NCBI RefSeq assembly: GCF_000204055.1
Contig: NW_006768789.1
Location: 822,332-886,331 of the forward strand
DNA from: Melampsora larici-populina 98AG31
Taxonomy: Eukaryota; Basidiomycota; Pucciniomycetes; Pucciniales; Melampsoraceae
Reading direction: 5' to 3'
Length of the DNA: 64,000 nucleotides
Notes under the pieces: generated by a model
Databases searched by the model: none
What the model was told of the DNA's origin: nothing
What the model saw: only the letters and a program-made list of their open reading frames with translations
Shown: in pieces, positions 11,359-22,793 of the stretch
Position numbering within the stretch: position 1 is the first letter of the stretch
How the letters are laid out: each line of letters starts with the position of its first letter
Position numbers and translations under genes: made by a program

Positions 11359-13560
11359 TGTCATCAAGTCAGTAAGTCAAAAGAGTATTTGATCTCCTTG
11401 AGGGTGGTATTCATCAAATGTTGCTGTTGGCATTCCAACAGATAATGGGCAAAATGACAATGCCCAAGAACCAAGCCTAGGAGTTTTCCTTCCTGCCTCT
11501 GAGCTATGCCACTGGCTCTACAAGTGGCCCACTTGTAGGTACACTTCATGCTACTTGGCACCCTATTTATGGCAAACCAATGATGCCAGAATCTTCCAGG
11601 TGGCTATCTTCCACACCATTCCGGAATATTTCCTCATAGCTGATTAGGTCACACTCAGTTCTGGTACAATTTTCCATGGGTATGTACATCCCTGCTTTGT
11701 GGCTAGCATTATCCCGCTAGTATTGTGTGTGCTTTGTTATGTGTACCTGGAAGAGGTTAGCTAGTGGGGCCACTATTGCACAGCTGGTACTCTTTCTGAC
11801 CTAGTGATCATACCAGACACTACCTTTGAAGAGGTTGAGAACTCCCATTGAATCACATAATTTTGATGCCTCAAATTGTGAAAGTACAACACACCTTCTA
11901 TGCAATAGCGCAAATTCAATCTATCATGGTTTCAGCATATCTTAGGAAATTTTTACGCTGCTGCAAGACCACAATTTACGTAAAATATTAGTCAACTACT
12001 TGCTATCATTAAATAAATGTAAATTAGTAAAACCCCCCCTTCAAGCAAAATATCAGCACTTATGCCTTAAAACTAAGCACATAAGCACCGACACTCTACT
12101 TGAAGGTTCGACCTTACAAATCTACACCTACGCCGTACGCACCTCATATTCAGCAACCAGAAATCTTTCGAAATCATGATATGCTGGCGAGGTGCGCACC
12201 GAACAATCCTCTTTCTCCCCTCAAAGGCCCCTCTATTTATACTCGACATTTACACCTATTTTTCCTCACACGCCGTCTGTTCTATGTTCTCCGCATTAAG
12301 AATCCACTCGGCATCATCTCTATCCTCAATTTCATATATCGCTTCCCCAAAGCAACATCCATAACTTCTATAACCGTCCTTCTTGATTTAACATTATCAG
12401 TTTGACTCATACTAACTGACTTTTGCTCCATCTGTTTTTAATATTTACCTACTACGTACTACATCATACCTACCCCTCCAAGTGTACGTCTTCCTGAATA
12501 ATCACTCAAACATTTCTACATGCACTCCAACTCCCTTATCAGATGTGTTATACAATTTACGTCTTATCATTTTACCATTCCCGTCTCCTGCCTGTACCAT
12601 AAATGTCTATGCATCATCTTTATCTCAAGTTACATTGAACAAGATAACATGACACATTTCCTTTCGTGTCACTTATAAGTTCAAATGCGGCTTTCCATTA
12701 TCAACTTAATCATCAATGCTATTTTATACGGAATTACTCTTCCGTTTCTCGCTCCCTTTACTTGCATCCTAACCTATGCACCAAAAGATTGTTATCTAAT
12801 TTCGGCCGTACACATCTGAAGTACTTTCATCCTACATTTCATTATCACACTCTACGCACCTTTATTTTATGCATTAACACGATATGTCCTCCACTATAAC
12901 TTGCATAATATAAGTTTGCCTTATATATCTCTCCTGGTCATTAAGTTGGGAAGTAAACTGTAGTTACTTTCGAATTTCAATCGCGTGCGAATCGCCCAGG
13001 ACCTGTGACATGATATGTCCCGATTCTCCACTCCTGTCTCTCTTATTCCTTATCCTAACCCCTTCAGCCATCCATCGCCCCTCAGCTTGTCCTTTCCGCA
13101 TCAACGTATCTCATTCCATTCCCATATGCACCACTATTGTGATCAATCATCAGAGTTGATTAAATTTTCTCATTGTGTTTGATTTTATTCATGTCCTTTT
13201 TAACTATTTTAACTTTTGAGAATCGAACCCGATCCACATTATAATTCAGTATAATTCAGATCATGATTCCATTATGAGAGAACCATCAATTTTTATTAAA
13301 TAAAATGAAGAACATCAACTCTGCTGGCTATGCCTGAGAGACAATTTCTGAGGGCAAATCAGCTCAGCAAAATTCAAATACTTCTTTGATGACTTCGGTA
13401 TACGGTCTGGAGAATTGGGATCGCCCCTCGAAATCGGAAATCGAAATGCGATCAACACTTTTCAACTCAACTCATCGTCAACTATGCCTTCTGAGTAAAT
13501 CATTCTCAAGTTCATTCACTTCCCAAAGATCAAATTAACTATCATTTCTACAAATTACAA
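11359..13560. other. MFS pseudogene tail and 5' part of a non-autonomous Helitron
   Basis: No coding sequence recognised. CpG content rises after about 11900, which suggests the boundary between old decayed host DNA and the Helitron insert lies there; the exact 5' TC terminus could not be fixed. The 12.0-12.9 kb part is C/T-rich on the plus strand without a family match. Confidence 0.4.
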
Positions 13561-13589
13561 AACTTCAAACTAATGCCGAACTTGAAAGA

Positions 13590-14330
13590 GAACCTAAAAG
13601 TGGACCTATTAGTTTACCTCTCCTCCATCATCATCATCTTCATGAAATTCTAAACCAAGACCACGAACAAGTAATGGATTAACCAAATCTAAACAAGTCG
13701 TAACAATTGTAAATCAGCTCAATCCACTCTAAACATTCAAATGATCACCTGATCCAGAAAAACCTAACATTTACTTTTTTTGATTTTGTTTTGTTAGACC
13801 CCTAAAGCTATTAAATACCTAGAAGAACTTTTAAATCCAACTAATTCAAATGAAATACCTGGAAGACTTGCAAGAGTAGGAGTCAGACAAAAATGTTGTG
13901 CAGGAATTATGATCTATCATGTGTTTCAAGTGTCGGTAGCTTTTCTTTCCTAAATGTAAAAGTTAAAAATACTTATTGAACCAAAAAAATTGTTGTTTTT
14001 GTTTGTTTTAAATTAGCAAGGAAAGTTTGATGAAATTGTAACAGGTCAAACTGAAAATGGTCAACAAGTTGAAGTGACAATCAACTCTAGAGCTTTATTA
14101 ACTATAGTTGGTAGTATAACGGAACATGAAGAATGGTCACTTGGCTCTAGATTTGTTTTTCACAGTAAGCTTTTTCATTATCTTTTTTTTGATAAACTCA
14201 TTAAAACTTTTGCGTGAATTGATTTTTGAACTTGTTTACTTTTTGCTATGTGCGTTTGTTTAGATGCAAATGTTAAAGAACATGTGGATGTGGTGAAAGT
14301 TTCATGCTTCCATAACCTTTTACAATTTTT
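13590..14330 (+). pseudogene. IscA/Isa1-type iron-sulfur cluster assembly protein, frameshifted
   Basis: Exons visible: about 13590-13669 (a His-rich stretch before a GTAATG donor), one starting with TPKAIKYLEELL at 13799 and running to about 13930, one from about 14018 to 14165, and a last one from about 14264. Reading gives RVGVRQK, QGKFDEIVTG, INSRALLTIVG and LGSRFVFHN, the A-type carrier fold. The first conserved Cys region reads KCCAG where KGCAG is typical. In the last exon the frame breaks after NVK: the codons for the paired-cysteine TCGCGESF ending are present but shifted by one base (a missing G near 14278), so the in-frame product loses both C-terminal cluster ligands. Introns are retained, so this is a genomic copy, not a retrocopy. 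The true first exon was not found. Confidence 0.8.
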
Positions 14331-14891
14331 GCTGTATAATGGAGAGTCAAAACTATTTTGAAATCATAAAGCATCACTTCCCTTTAGTTACAAAATCCCA
14401 TCTCAGTATCAACATTTTATATATGTATTTTGTTTATCTTTGTTTTGCAAGGTTTTCTGATTTTTCTTTTCTTTTTTCCTTATATGAACTGATTTAATCA
14501 TTTCCAAGTCAAGTAACATACCATATATACAAAGTGTATATCAGTAGAAGATCTTTCCATCATGCTTTTCTCTTTGATTTTTGTTCTCTTTGAAAAACCT
14601 TCCAGTTTGTATATAAGCAATTGATCTATCATCTGAGAGTTAGTTGGGTTTAAAACAATGAGAGATTATGGATGTGTTCATCTTGACAATTTGTATCTAC
14701 AATTTGGGAGAAAAAATAATGCATCAAGAAGTCTTGGAGCTAGGAAGTGTATTTTTGAATGACATTTATGTAGTCTCTCTTTATCTACTCTTTAACATCC
14801 AGAGTTGGATAGTCTAAAGACCTTCACCTAAATTGAGATTTGAAATCTGCCAAATGAAGTCCACTGCTGTGTACATTCATGCATCTAATAG

Positions 14892-14953
14892 TTCAAGCAT
14901 TTGAGCTTGAAAAAGTGTATATGTCAAGCATTTGAGCTTGAAAAAGTGTATAT
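14892..14953 (+). repeat. 31-bp tandem duplication
   Basis: TCAAGCATTTGAGCTTGAAA plus AAGTGTATATG occurs twice in a row just upstream of the Helitron 3' hairpin. Confidence 0.85.
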
Positions 14954-14979
14954 GAGTACTGGAGCTTATTGCGATTGAA

Positions 14980-15005
14980 GGCGGGCTAGCCCGCCTACGT
15001 TCTAG
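14980..15005 (+). repeat. Helitron 3' hairpin and CTAG terminus
   Basis: Perfect palindrome GGCGGGCTAGCCCGCC followed by TACGTTCTAG and a host T. Palindrome, spacer and CTRR terminus are the three hallmarks of a Helitron 3' end. Confidence 0.8.
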
Positions 15006-15589
15006 TTGTTCCAGGTAAATTTATCAATCTGCCAGATTTCATTTCCTTGCAACTCCTGACAAGATATGTGACATTGTCTCCTTATAGAAAATCACATTGG
15101 TGGCTCTTTTGGTCTTGTTTGCCTATACACCTATATTGGCTTCTCTGCCGCAATTTGATTTGTTTTAATTCTGATGTAGCATTACTTTCAATACAAAGTG
15201 TTTTTACTTACCTTATGGGTCATTTCCACATTCTGTCAGCTATTTCTCTTTCTACTTCAGGAGTTTGTACCATGATTGTAAAGTTCATTGTTTTCTTCAT
15301 TACAAAAGAAATATGGAACAGTCAAACTTTATCACATATGCATGTCAGCATACCCTGTAATATGTAAGTAAACTCATCAATATAATTTTTCCCTATCAAT
15401 GTAACACATTTCTTCTCCTTTCCAGTTCTCTTATTTTGTTTGATTCACTTGACTGTATTTACTGAGCAATCTCAAAAGGAAAGACATTTTATTGGTGTAT
15501 GTATGGTTGGGCATCTTATTGGCTCTGAAAACTACAGCAAAAATTGTATTTTGTAAGCAGATTGATTGCAGACATATAGCTCACTCTTG
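15006..15589 (+). other. Probable middle of decayed MFS gene
   Basis: Contains hydrophobic runs such as TLVALLVLFAYTPILASL in a CpG-poor background. They would fit central helices of the interrupted transporter, but no diagnostic motif was seen. Confidence 0.35.
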
Positions 15590-16012
15590 GCTTGTTGATC
15601 AGCTCACAGCCTCTGACTGCAAATGCTTATCCTCCCTTTGATCCCATCCTCACAAACTGTACAGCTTGCAATATGATACTCATCTTAAGTTCTGTTGTGC
15701 CCACACAAGGATTGCTTGGGACTATCAATGGCCTTGCCCAATTCTGTGCAAGGCAAGTGATTTTTGATCAAATTAAAACCTCAGAATAACCTTGACTTAC
15801 CCTTTTGGGAAGATTGTTTTGTTAGAGCAATTGGGCCCATCACAGCCTCAGGCATGTTTGCACTCTCAGTATTGCACAACAATTTCTTGGATGGCATTGG
15901 TAATACTATGTTTTATCTTTTTGCTTATGTTGCACTGTTGGCTTATTTGAGCTTGCTCACTATCCAAGAAGGTGGTGAGCTTTGGAGGGATAATCAACAT
16001 TGGCCAGAGTAG
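15590..16012 (+). pseudogene. MFS transporter, 3' half (decayed)
   Basis: Two overlapping frames read GLLGTINGLAQFCA and then FVRAIGPITASGMFALS, which is the conserved ...LGTINGLAQ...RAIGPA... segment of fungal MFS transporters of the tetracycline/zinc-induced-facilitator type, followed by two hydrophobic helices. A frame change and a lost stretch lie between the two motifs. This is the continuation of the piece at 10795-11358, split by a Helitron insertion. Confidence 0.75.
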
Positions 16013-16678
16013 CATTCTTCTGTGGTGTGTCTATTTCTATAGACTGTGGTTTCTTCATATGTAGGTAATCCCTTGGATCATGTGTTGCTGATTGATTTCT
16101 GGAATTCCAAGCAGTCATCTCAGATATCCATGAAATTAGATTTTGTCACCTTCTGCTCAATGTTTCTGTAGCATCATTCCATATTCTCACCTACTTTGGA
16201 CTCCACCATATTTTGATACCAACATCTAAGCTCTCCTTGCAAAATCAAATCCCAGCTGTACCAGGGGTTAAGAATGGCTTGGGTGGCCATAATGCCTGTA
16301 GAATCTAGATATGTAGAGTACCTCAGATATAAGAGTTAAAGATTGGCGAGATCAATTGCAGCTATCCCAGTGTATATAGTAAATCTGAGAGGCCAGGGTT
16401 AAACACCACAAAGCTTTTTGGCAGAGTTCTCAAATTTGAAAGCAGCAGAGGGTTGCAAAAGAGAAACTTGATTCGGTCGGATCAGGACCGGACCGGACCT
16501 TCCTTCAATGTCTACCACGGTATGTACATACTGCATAAACGGTCTGACGCGCTCGCAAAAGCTTGCAAACCGTCTCCAAAACCAAAAACTATCAAATTAT
16601 ATTTCTCCTCGTTGGCTGTCTTCAAAAGATTGGTCATCTCTGAACGCGTTGCATACATCAGAACAGCTCCATATCGTA
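16013..16678. other. Intergenic; 5' flank of PARP-type zinc-finger gene
   Basis: CpG-poor up to about 16440, then normal composition. An ATG with an adjacent GTATGT donor at 16508 (MSTT) could mark an upstream leader exon, but it does not join in phase to the zinc finger and is not adopted. Confidence 0.4.
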
Positions 16679-17841
16679 ATGGGTGCCTACAGGATCGAGG
16701 TGGGCTGCTCACCTTGTAACTCATTGCACCCGTGACCTAGGCCTTGTGAATTCCTGCTGACGGTTTTCCTCACTATTATTGTGGCTTCATAGTATTCTTC
16801 GAATAACCGAGCCCAGTGCAATGGAAAAAAGCCTTGCAAAGGTAATCTAAAATGCGCTCGATTATCTTTACCATATCCAACTCCTGCTAAGAATCATCCA
16901 CTTTACTCTCATGCAGGAACGAAGATTACTAAAGGAGAGATCAGAGTAGGCGTGTGGGTGGTTTTTAAAGAGGCTGGGTCATTTAAATGGAGGCATTGGG
17001 GCTGTTGCACCGAAGCCGTTAGTCCCGATTTTATCACCAAGACTATACCAATTCTTTGCTTTGGGATTGACCGAAGAGGACTACGATAGATGTTTGGAAA
17101 TTTGTCAACAGAATTGGATGGTAAAATAGAAGAGTTGGACGGATTTGAAGACATGAAACCTGAGGACCAAACTAAGATCAAGAAAGCTTTTGAAGTTGGG
17201 CACGGTGAGTCTTTCTCTCCAGCTGAAAAATTTGGTTTGGAATTCAAGGTGACCAACTTTTTGGTTTTCTTAGTTGATCCTGCGGATATTCCAGCTTCGG
17301 CCATTGCAGCTGAAAAAGAAGGAGAAGAAAACAAAGAAGAGGACCCCAAGCCTAAAAAGCGAAAGAAGGCAGCAGCAAAGTAAGTTATAATCGACAGGCG
17401 TGAATTTGAAGATCTCAATCCGTGAATCTAACCGTTCGAAACATTCCGGTTTCGACAGAAAAGGCCCTGCCGATAGCGAGACTGCTGACGTCCAAGACGA
17501 TGTGGCAGGAGAAGAAGAAGATCTCCCAAAACCAAAGAAGAAGAGGGCGCCCGCAAAGTAAGCGCTCGCCAGCTCTTGAATGACATCTTTGATCAAGTAT
17601 GATTTGCTCAACGTCTGCTTTTGTGCTCAACAGAAAAGTTGCAAAAGTCGACGATGAGAATGTCGAAGACGCCGACAAAGATGCTGCGCCCAAAAGTAAG
17701 TCATCTATCATTATCATGTCAACGGTGCAATGGAGTTTCTTTGACTGATCTCGCTGTGCGGTTGTGGTCAACTCAGAAAAACGGGTTTATAACAGGAAGA
17801 AGAAAGTAGAGGAAACTACCGTTGCATCTGGATCTGATTGA
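16679..17841 (+). CDS. PARP-type zinc-finger protein with Lys-rich tail, no PARP catalytic domain
   Basis: Eight exons in phase: 16679-16699, 16793-16841, 16917-17017, 17090-17204, 17274-17379, 17459-17557, 17634-17695 and 17777-17841, about 205 residues. Start MGAYRIEYSSNNRAQ leads into CNGKKPC, GTKITKGEIRVGVWV, FKWRHWGC and, after the next junction, LDGFEDMKPEDQ: a complete PARP/ligase-III-type zinc finger (C2HC), which binds DNA ends and nicks. Past the finger comes an acidic/lysine-rich tail whose consecutive exons 5 and 6 end in near-identical PKPKKRKKAAAK and PKPKKKRAPAK, suggesting exon duplication. There is no poly(ADP-ribose) polymerase domain. Expected nuclear; small fungal proteins of this type occur as stand-alone nick sensors. 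The start is supported by the family's conserved YRIEY block directly after the ATG. Confidence 0.87.
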
Positions 17842-18497
17842 CCTACGTGTTGTCGGATAAAGTCTCATGACCTTTCAAGGACAGATTCTCACCTTCTTAT
17901 TGACCCACAACTAGTCCTTACCGTTCATAAGCGCTCAACCTGCCGGCAATGCCGCAAGGCGCATATATCATTACTCAACCTATGCTATGACTTTAATATC
18001 TCGTTCAAATATTCATCTTTGTAAACAAAACTCGTATCTGTTCAATGCAATTTCCATACCTTTGTCGTCAAATATGCGCAATTTGTAACACTGCACATGG
18101 ATACTACTACGCAACACATTGGCTTGACAGCTGTCTTATAGACCATCACAGATGTGGTACTTGGTATGAGTGGCTCAAGGGGATCAACTACATATTGCAT
18201 GTCAATCCTAATAAATTACAAGTGAATGATGAGATATGTTTACATATAGCAGAAATCACAACGGTAGTCACACAAGCAATCGCACATTTTTGAAAAGAAT
18301 GGAAGGCACTTTGATGTACAAACATGCGTATTCAAGCTGTAAATTACTTATCGAGAAAGGTGATAAACAACAGAATACCATACCACGCCAATTTGATTAC
18401 GTATCGTTCACTTTTCATCATCACAGACGTTTGTGAAATAAAGGCTGAGGTGATTCATGAGTTCATGAGTTCAATGATTTTTTTCAGGACCATGTGC
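17842..18497. other. Intergenic between convergent genes
   Basis: 3' flanks of the PARP-finger gene (plus) and MIS12 (minus). No coding signal supported. Confidence 0.5.
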
Positions 18498-19726
18498 CTA
18501 TAAATTGAAGTGGAAACTTACTGTCTTAGCATCCGTGGCTTTCCCTTTCCCGGCGATATGGGTCATAACTTCCATCAAACTTTCATCAACTTCCGTGGTA
18601 GGTCCGCCTTTTTCTCCAAGTTCAGCTGCCAGGTCATCAATCTTACTCATCGCAAACTCATTCACCAAGTTTTCATATCTGAGTGTCGCGCTTAGATCCT
18701 GTATAGTTGCATCCTGAGGGTTTTCATGGAAGTTTGCAATCGAAGGTGAGACAGCTATGTCGCTCTGTCGTTTCTGTAGACTAGACAGACGATCAAAATA
18801 TTCGGCCAGCTTGGTGGCTTGTGAAGAGAGTCCAAGCGGTTTCTTGGTATCTGGATCATAGACTCGAGGCGCTCCGGAGGTGATGACATCTAACTGAGTA
18901 GAGACCGCTTTTAGACCGGCCAATTTTCGATCAAGTGCTTTAGAAACAGCTAACAAAGAAGCATGATCGTCTGTGACCTATACGATTCAGTCATAGTACG
19001 AGAGAATTCAGAGCTTGGTTAGCACACTTGCAAGTTGGAATTCTAGTGGCATGCTGCATAGACAAAGAAAATATGATAGAGAGATCCAAACTCACTTGAA
19101 GATACTCTTGCTTAGCCTTCTCCAAGTCATCCCATGTTTTTGCCTCTTCACTCTTAATCTTTTCCCAATCAGGTTCCAAAGAAGAAGTTTGATGACCAAT
19201 AAACCTATCGTCCTCAAAAAGATGATCCCAAAGTTTCATATGATCAAATTTGAAATGATCCAGTAAGCCTTCTGAATGTTTTGCAGGAAAAGCAAAGATA
19301 TTTCTATGCATCCAAAGTTCAACTAGATCAAAATGTCGATCTGTAGCTGAACATAGCAAAGTTTCTAAAGAGTTGATAGATTTCGAAATATCATCTTGGG
19401 ATGGATAAGTTAAATCTGAATTAAATGAGGATCGTACGGCTTCTTCAACTGAGTCAATACTATCAAAAACCGCGTCATTAATCAGGTTGAAAAGATGGCC
19501 TGTCAATTTGCAACCATTTCAAAAAAGCATCAGGATATAAGATAAACTTTGATATTCATTCCTATACACATATATCATATTGAGACTGACGTGTAAAGGT
19601 CTTGGGAGCGAAGGCAAAATGTTCGGCCAGCAACTCATCAAGTCGGTAACTGTTGGCCAAAGGCGGAAAAGCATCCAGTCGCTGGTTGGGGTCGAAATTC
19701 GATGGCGTGACTTGATCAGCTGACAT
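18498..19726 (-). CDS. MIS12: Kinetochore protein Mis12/Mtw1
   Basis: Subunit of the Mis12/MIND complex linking inner and outer kinetochore. Minus-strand exons 19726-19591, 19499-19096 and 18977-18498 join in phase, about 339 residues. The N-terminus carries LLAEHFAFAPKTF joined to RHLFNLINDAVFDSID, the conserved first helices of Mis12/Mtw1, then LETLLCSATDRHFD and ELWMHRNIFAFP, matching the ELYVLRNIF region of the family. The rest is helical and coiled-coil-like (LLAVSKALDRKLAGLKAV onward). The end is slightly uncertain: a GTAAGT donor at 18521 could lead to an alternative short last exon, but the resulting intron would be only about 24 bases, so read-through to the stop at 18498 is preferred. 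It diverges from EXO70 with a 376-base shared upstream region. Confidence 0.85.
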
Positions 19727-20102
19727 CTTCTTCAATGAGATAGGGTGCCGATTGATTGAGGTTGTTGACTGTTGGTTTGAGGATGATTCAGAATATAGTT
19801 TTGCTTTCGTTGTTGGCGTGTGGTGTGATGTTGAGCCTTCAAAGAATCTCGCGTTTTGCAATCCAGGTGCGTCATGGATCTGTCAGTCATGCGACATCTC
19901 CGAAAGCAAGCTGTCAGATGTGATAGGCAAGTGACACCACTCCAGGAAGTGTATGACATGTGTGTAGCTCTATGATGACAGTCCAGTGAACAGTCGATCG
20001 AAGAAGACCACCAGACCATTTCTCTTGGCATGCAGTTGATGGATTATGAGCACCACTTCTTTCATACCATCCTGCAATCCCGCTTGACCGAAGTACAAAA
20101 CG
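19727..20102. promoter_or_regulatory. Shared upstream region of divergent MIS12 and EXO70
   Basis: 376 bases between the two start codons must hold both promoters. No TATA box or named operator stands out. Confidence 0.5.
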
Positions 20103-22793
20103 ATGGCGATGATGAGCTTTCACGATGGCTCTAGTCAAACCGCAATTCAAACATCAAGTCTCGATCAATCAGCCGCTGATATCATTCTACTATCCACTAG
20201 CTTAGGGAAAAGTAAGAAGATCACCGACAAACTGAGTAAAATGCTGACTGGGTTCGACGATGTATGTAGGCCTTTGTTCTTCCTGAATCACCACCTTCGG
20301 CTATCATTAACTGAATTCCCACTTGTTGATGTAGAGACTTTCACGTTTGGAAAAAAGCCTTGCACCTATCCACAGCGACACGAGGACTCTAACACGTATA
20401 AATACTAGTGTGTATGAATTGATCTTAGATGGGATCCGCCACACGATGATTGATAGGATAAGACTTTCCTGCATGATTGATCTACACCCACAGACATTGA
20501 AAAAACTTTGAACGCAGTGGATCAAGTCCTCGGCAATCACGATGCAGCCCTACGCCAACAAATAGTCATCAAAAATGGGTTCGTGATGTTCTATTATAAA
20601 GTATAGTTTGGTTTGACTCCGCAAAGCATCATGCTAATCAAAAACTAGCTCACTCATTCGACGCTAGACCTGACCCCGAAAACTTGACAGTCTTCACTCA
20701 CGCAATGGACGAAATTGTTAAATCAGCCAGTGATCTTGTCAGGACAGGGGCAGGGGATCAAGGTTCATTCCAAGAAATCGTGAGTCAAGTAGCCAGGCTT
20801 GTTGATATAAAACTTGATGTAATTCGATTCAATCACGTTCTGTGGAACTCCTATAGGAAGATTTACTGGTTTCTGGAGCTGCAAAGCTAATGACAATCTT
20901 CGTGGGATGGGCTAAAGGTGTTTCAGAACCTTTGGCGGATGCTAATAGCTACATGACTGAAGGTAAGCTAAGTCGTTATTTTATCTTTCATTTACTTTGA
21001 TCTATCCTGACATCTTGGATGGTTTCTGTCCGGCAAAGGTGTCCAGTTTCCCTCAATACCCTCTTCCACCATAGCTCAGCTTTCTGGTATATATGTCTAT
21101 CTAAAGGCTTTGCCATCCTGTCTGGAAAACAATACAAGGCTCAAGGCGATATTAAATGAATCTGTCAACAAAATTGCGGAGATTAGAGGTACCTATGTTG
21201 CGGAAAGTATGCGACCATTGGCAAGTGAAACAATCGAATCCGTCAGAAAGGGGGCTGGGGCGTCAGCATTGGCAAACTTTATAGAGTGTCTATTTCACAT
21301 GCTTCAGGTTGAGTACTTTTCAGATGTGCCCTCGTAGTTCTCTCTTGAGCCCATACTTGATGGACCTGACTCTCTGCTCAAAATACACAGGAAGAATACG
21401 CGATGCTGATATCAATGTTTGAAGGAAACAGTACAAAAGAATTGAAAGAGATTTTCGCAAAAGTTGTCCCCGCACCACTTGAACTCCTATCCGAAACTGG
21501 TCAATCAGTCAATCGAGTCGTCAAGCGTTCCTTGACATCCTATGTCAGCGCTGCCTTTGATAATTACGAAGCTATATATGAAAGATTAGATCGATATGAT
21601 GACGAGATAAGAAGGAGATCAGGTCGGAAGGAGAATGAATTGGGTGAATTGTTACATTCATTCAAAGGATCTTGTCTTCGATCATTACCTGAATATATTG
21701 CAGATGCCAAAACATTTGGAGATAAGGCACCGACTAGCAGTGAAGTTAGTAATACACACACTTGTGAAATGGTGATCAGTATGATCGAATACCTGAAGAT
21801 GTTATGTAGTCATATTGAAATCACTGAAAGCTTCCTGATCACTCTTGGAGATGGAAATTGGATATTTCCTAGTGCATCTGGAACTGCTGGAAGGTCTAAC
21901 GTCGGTGAAGGGGCTGATGGACAGGAACTACTTATGAAATATCTCCGTCAGTTTGCTCTCCTCTTATTCACCGCGCTGATCTGTGTCATGTGCTGACTAA
22001 TATGGCGATCGCGCTGTGTTTGACAATAGATGATGCTCTGATGACTCTCCTCACGGCGATAGAGTCACGGTCCAAAAATATGAGATTACCCGCTTCTGCG
22101 CAAACTACGATCACCAGTACAACAGCTAAAAATGGATTAGGAGCAGTGTTCATGCTCAACAACTTGCATTATATTCGCCGAGAGGTCTTAGAGTCTGCTA
22201 TCTCTGATATCCTAGGCAAATCAATCGAAGATGAATTGAATAAACGAGTCCGGGCATGCAAGGTAAGGTATATGGAAGTGTGGTCACCACTCATCTCAGC
22301 CCTTATGGACGCAGGCGGAGAGGACAGTAAGGGTGGGTTTGGGCTTGGTGCAGTCAAGAGCGCCCTTCCAGGTCAACAGGCTGGTGCAGAGAGAAGAGAA
22401 GTAAAAGATAGGCTCGGAAGGTTTAATGATGCATTTGAAGAAGTAGTTAACCTTCACAAGGTTGCTCAATTCGATAAATCTGACAGCGATGTTAGACATC
22501 GGCTGCGAGACGAGATTGAAAGAATGATTGTACCAACCTGTATGTATCAAATAGAAGTTATATATCATAGATAGGTTTGTTCTAACGACGTCATACTCTT
22601 CAAACACAACAGATGCCAAATTCACTCAACGACACGAAGGCGGCCAATTCTCTAAAAGTGTGTATTCCTTGGGTTTAAGATTTATTGAAGCTGAGAGAAA
22701 CTGATCATGATGAAAACATCCCCAGATCCTTCGAAGTATCTGAAACTGACCGTGGATCAGCTTGGAGAACAATTGGATCGACTATTCCAATGA
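20103..22793 (+). CDS. EXO70: Exocyst complex subunit Exo70
   Basis: Tethers secretory vesicles at the plasma membrane, binding phosphoinositides and Rho GTPases. Ten exons in phase: 20103-20261, 20335-20407, 20494-20578, 20668-20779, 20857-20962, 21039-21307, 21391-21946, 22030-22539, 22613-22657 and 22726-22793, about 660 residues. The N-terminal part reads KITDKLSKMLTGFDDRLSRL and LEKSLAPIHSDTRTLTR, the signature first coiled coil of Exo70; NIEKTLNAVDQVL follows. The C-terminal helical domain includes FMLNNLHYIRREVLES and KYLKLTVDQLGEQLDRLF, typical of the Exo70 C-domain end. Length is normal for the family. Start: three ATGs occur within 12 bases (20103, 20109, 20112); the first is used. 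Confidence 0.92.

Larger units (their letters stand above)
11900..15005 (+). mobile_element. Non-autonomous Helitron carrying an Isa-type gene (5' end approximate)
   Basis: The 3' end is textbook: a perfect 16-base palindrome GGCGGGCTAGCCCGCC (14980-14995), then six bases and CTAG at 15002-15005, followed by host T. This has the same design as the 3' end of the coding Helitron at 43033. The insert separates two halves of one MFS pseudogene (10795-11358 and 15590-16012) and contains an intron-bearing iron-sulfur assembly gene copy (13590-14330), which looks like gene capture. The 5' boundary is inferred only from a change in CpG content near 11.9 kb. Confidence 0.6.

Noticed and set aside
16909..17418. 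169-codon minus-strand ORF over the PARP-finger gene
   Set aside because: Shadow of the plus-strand exons, which have family motifs and consistent splice phases.
18498..18521. 24-base intron at the end of MIS12
   Set aside because: Too short for a fungal intron; read-through to the stop is simpler.
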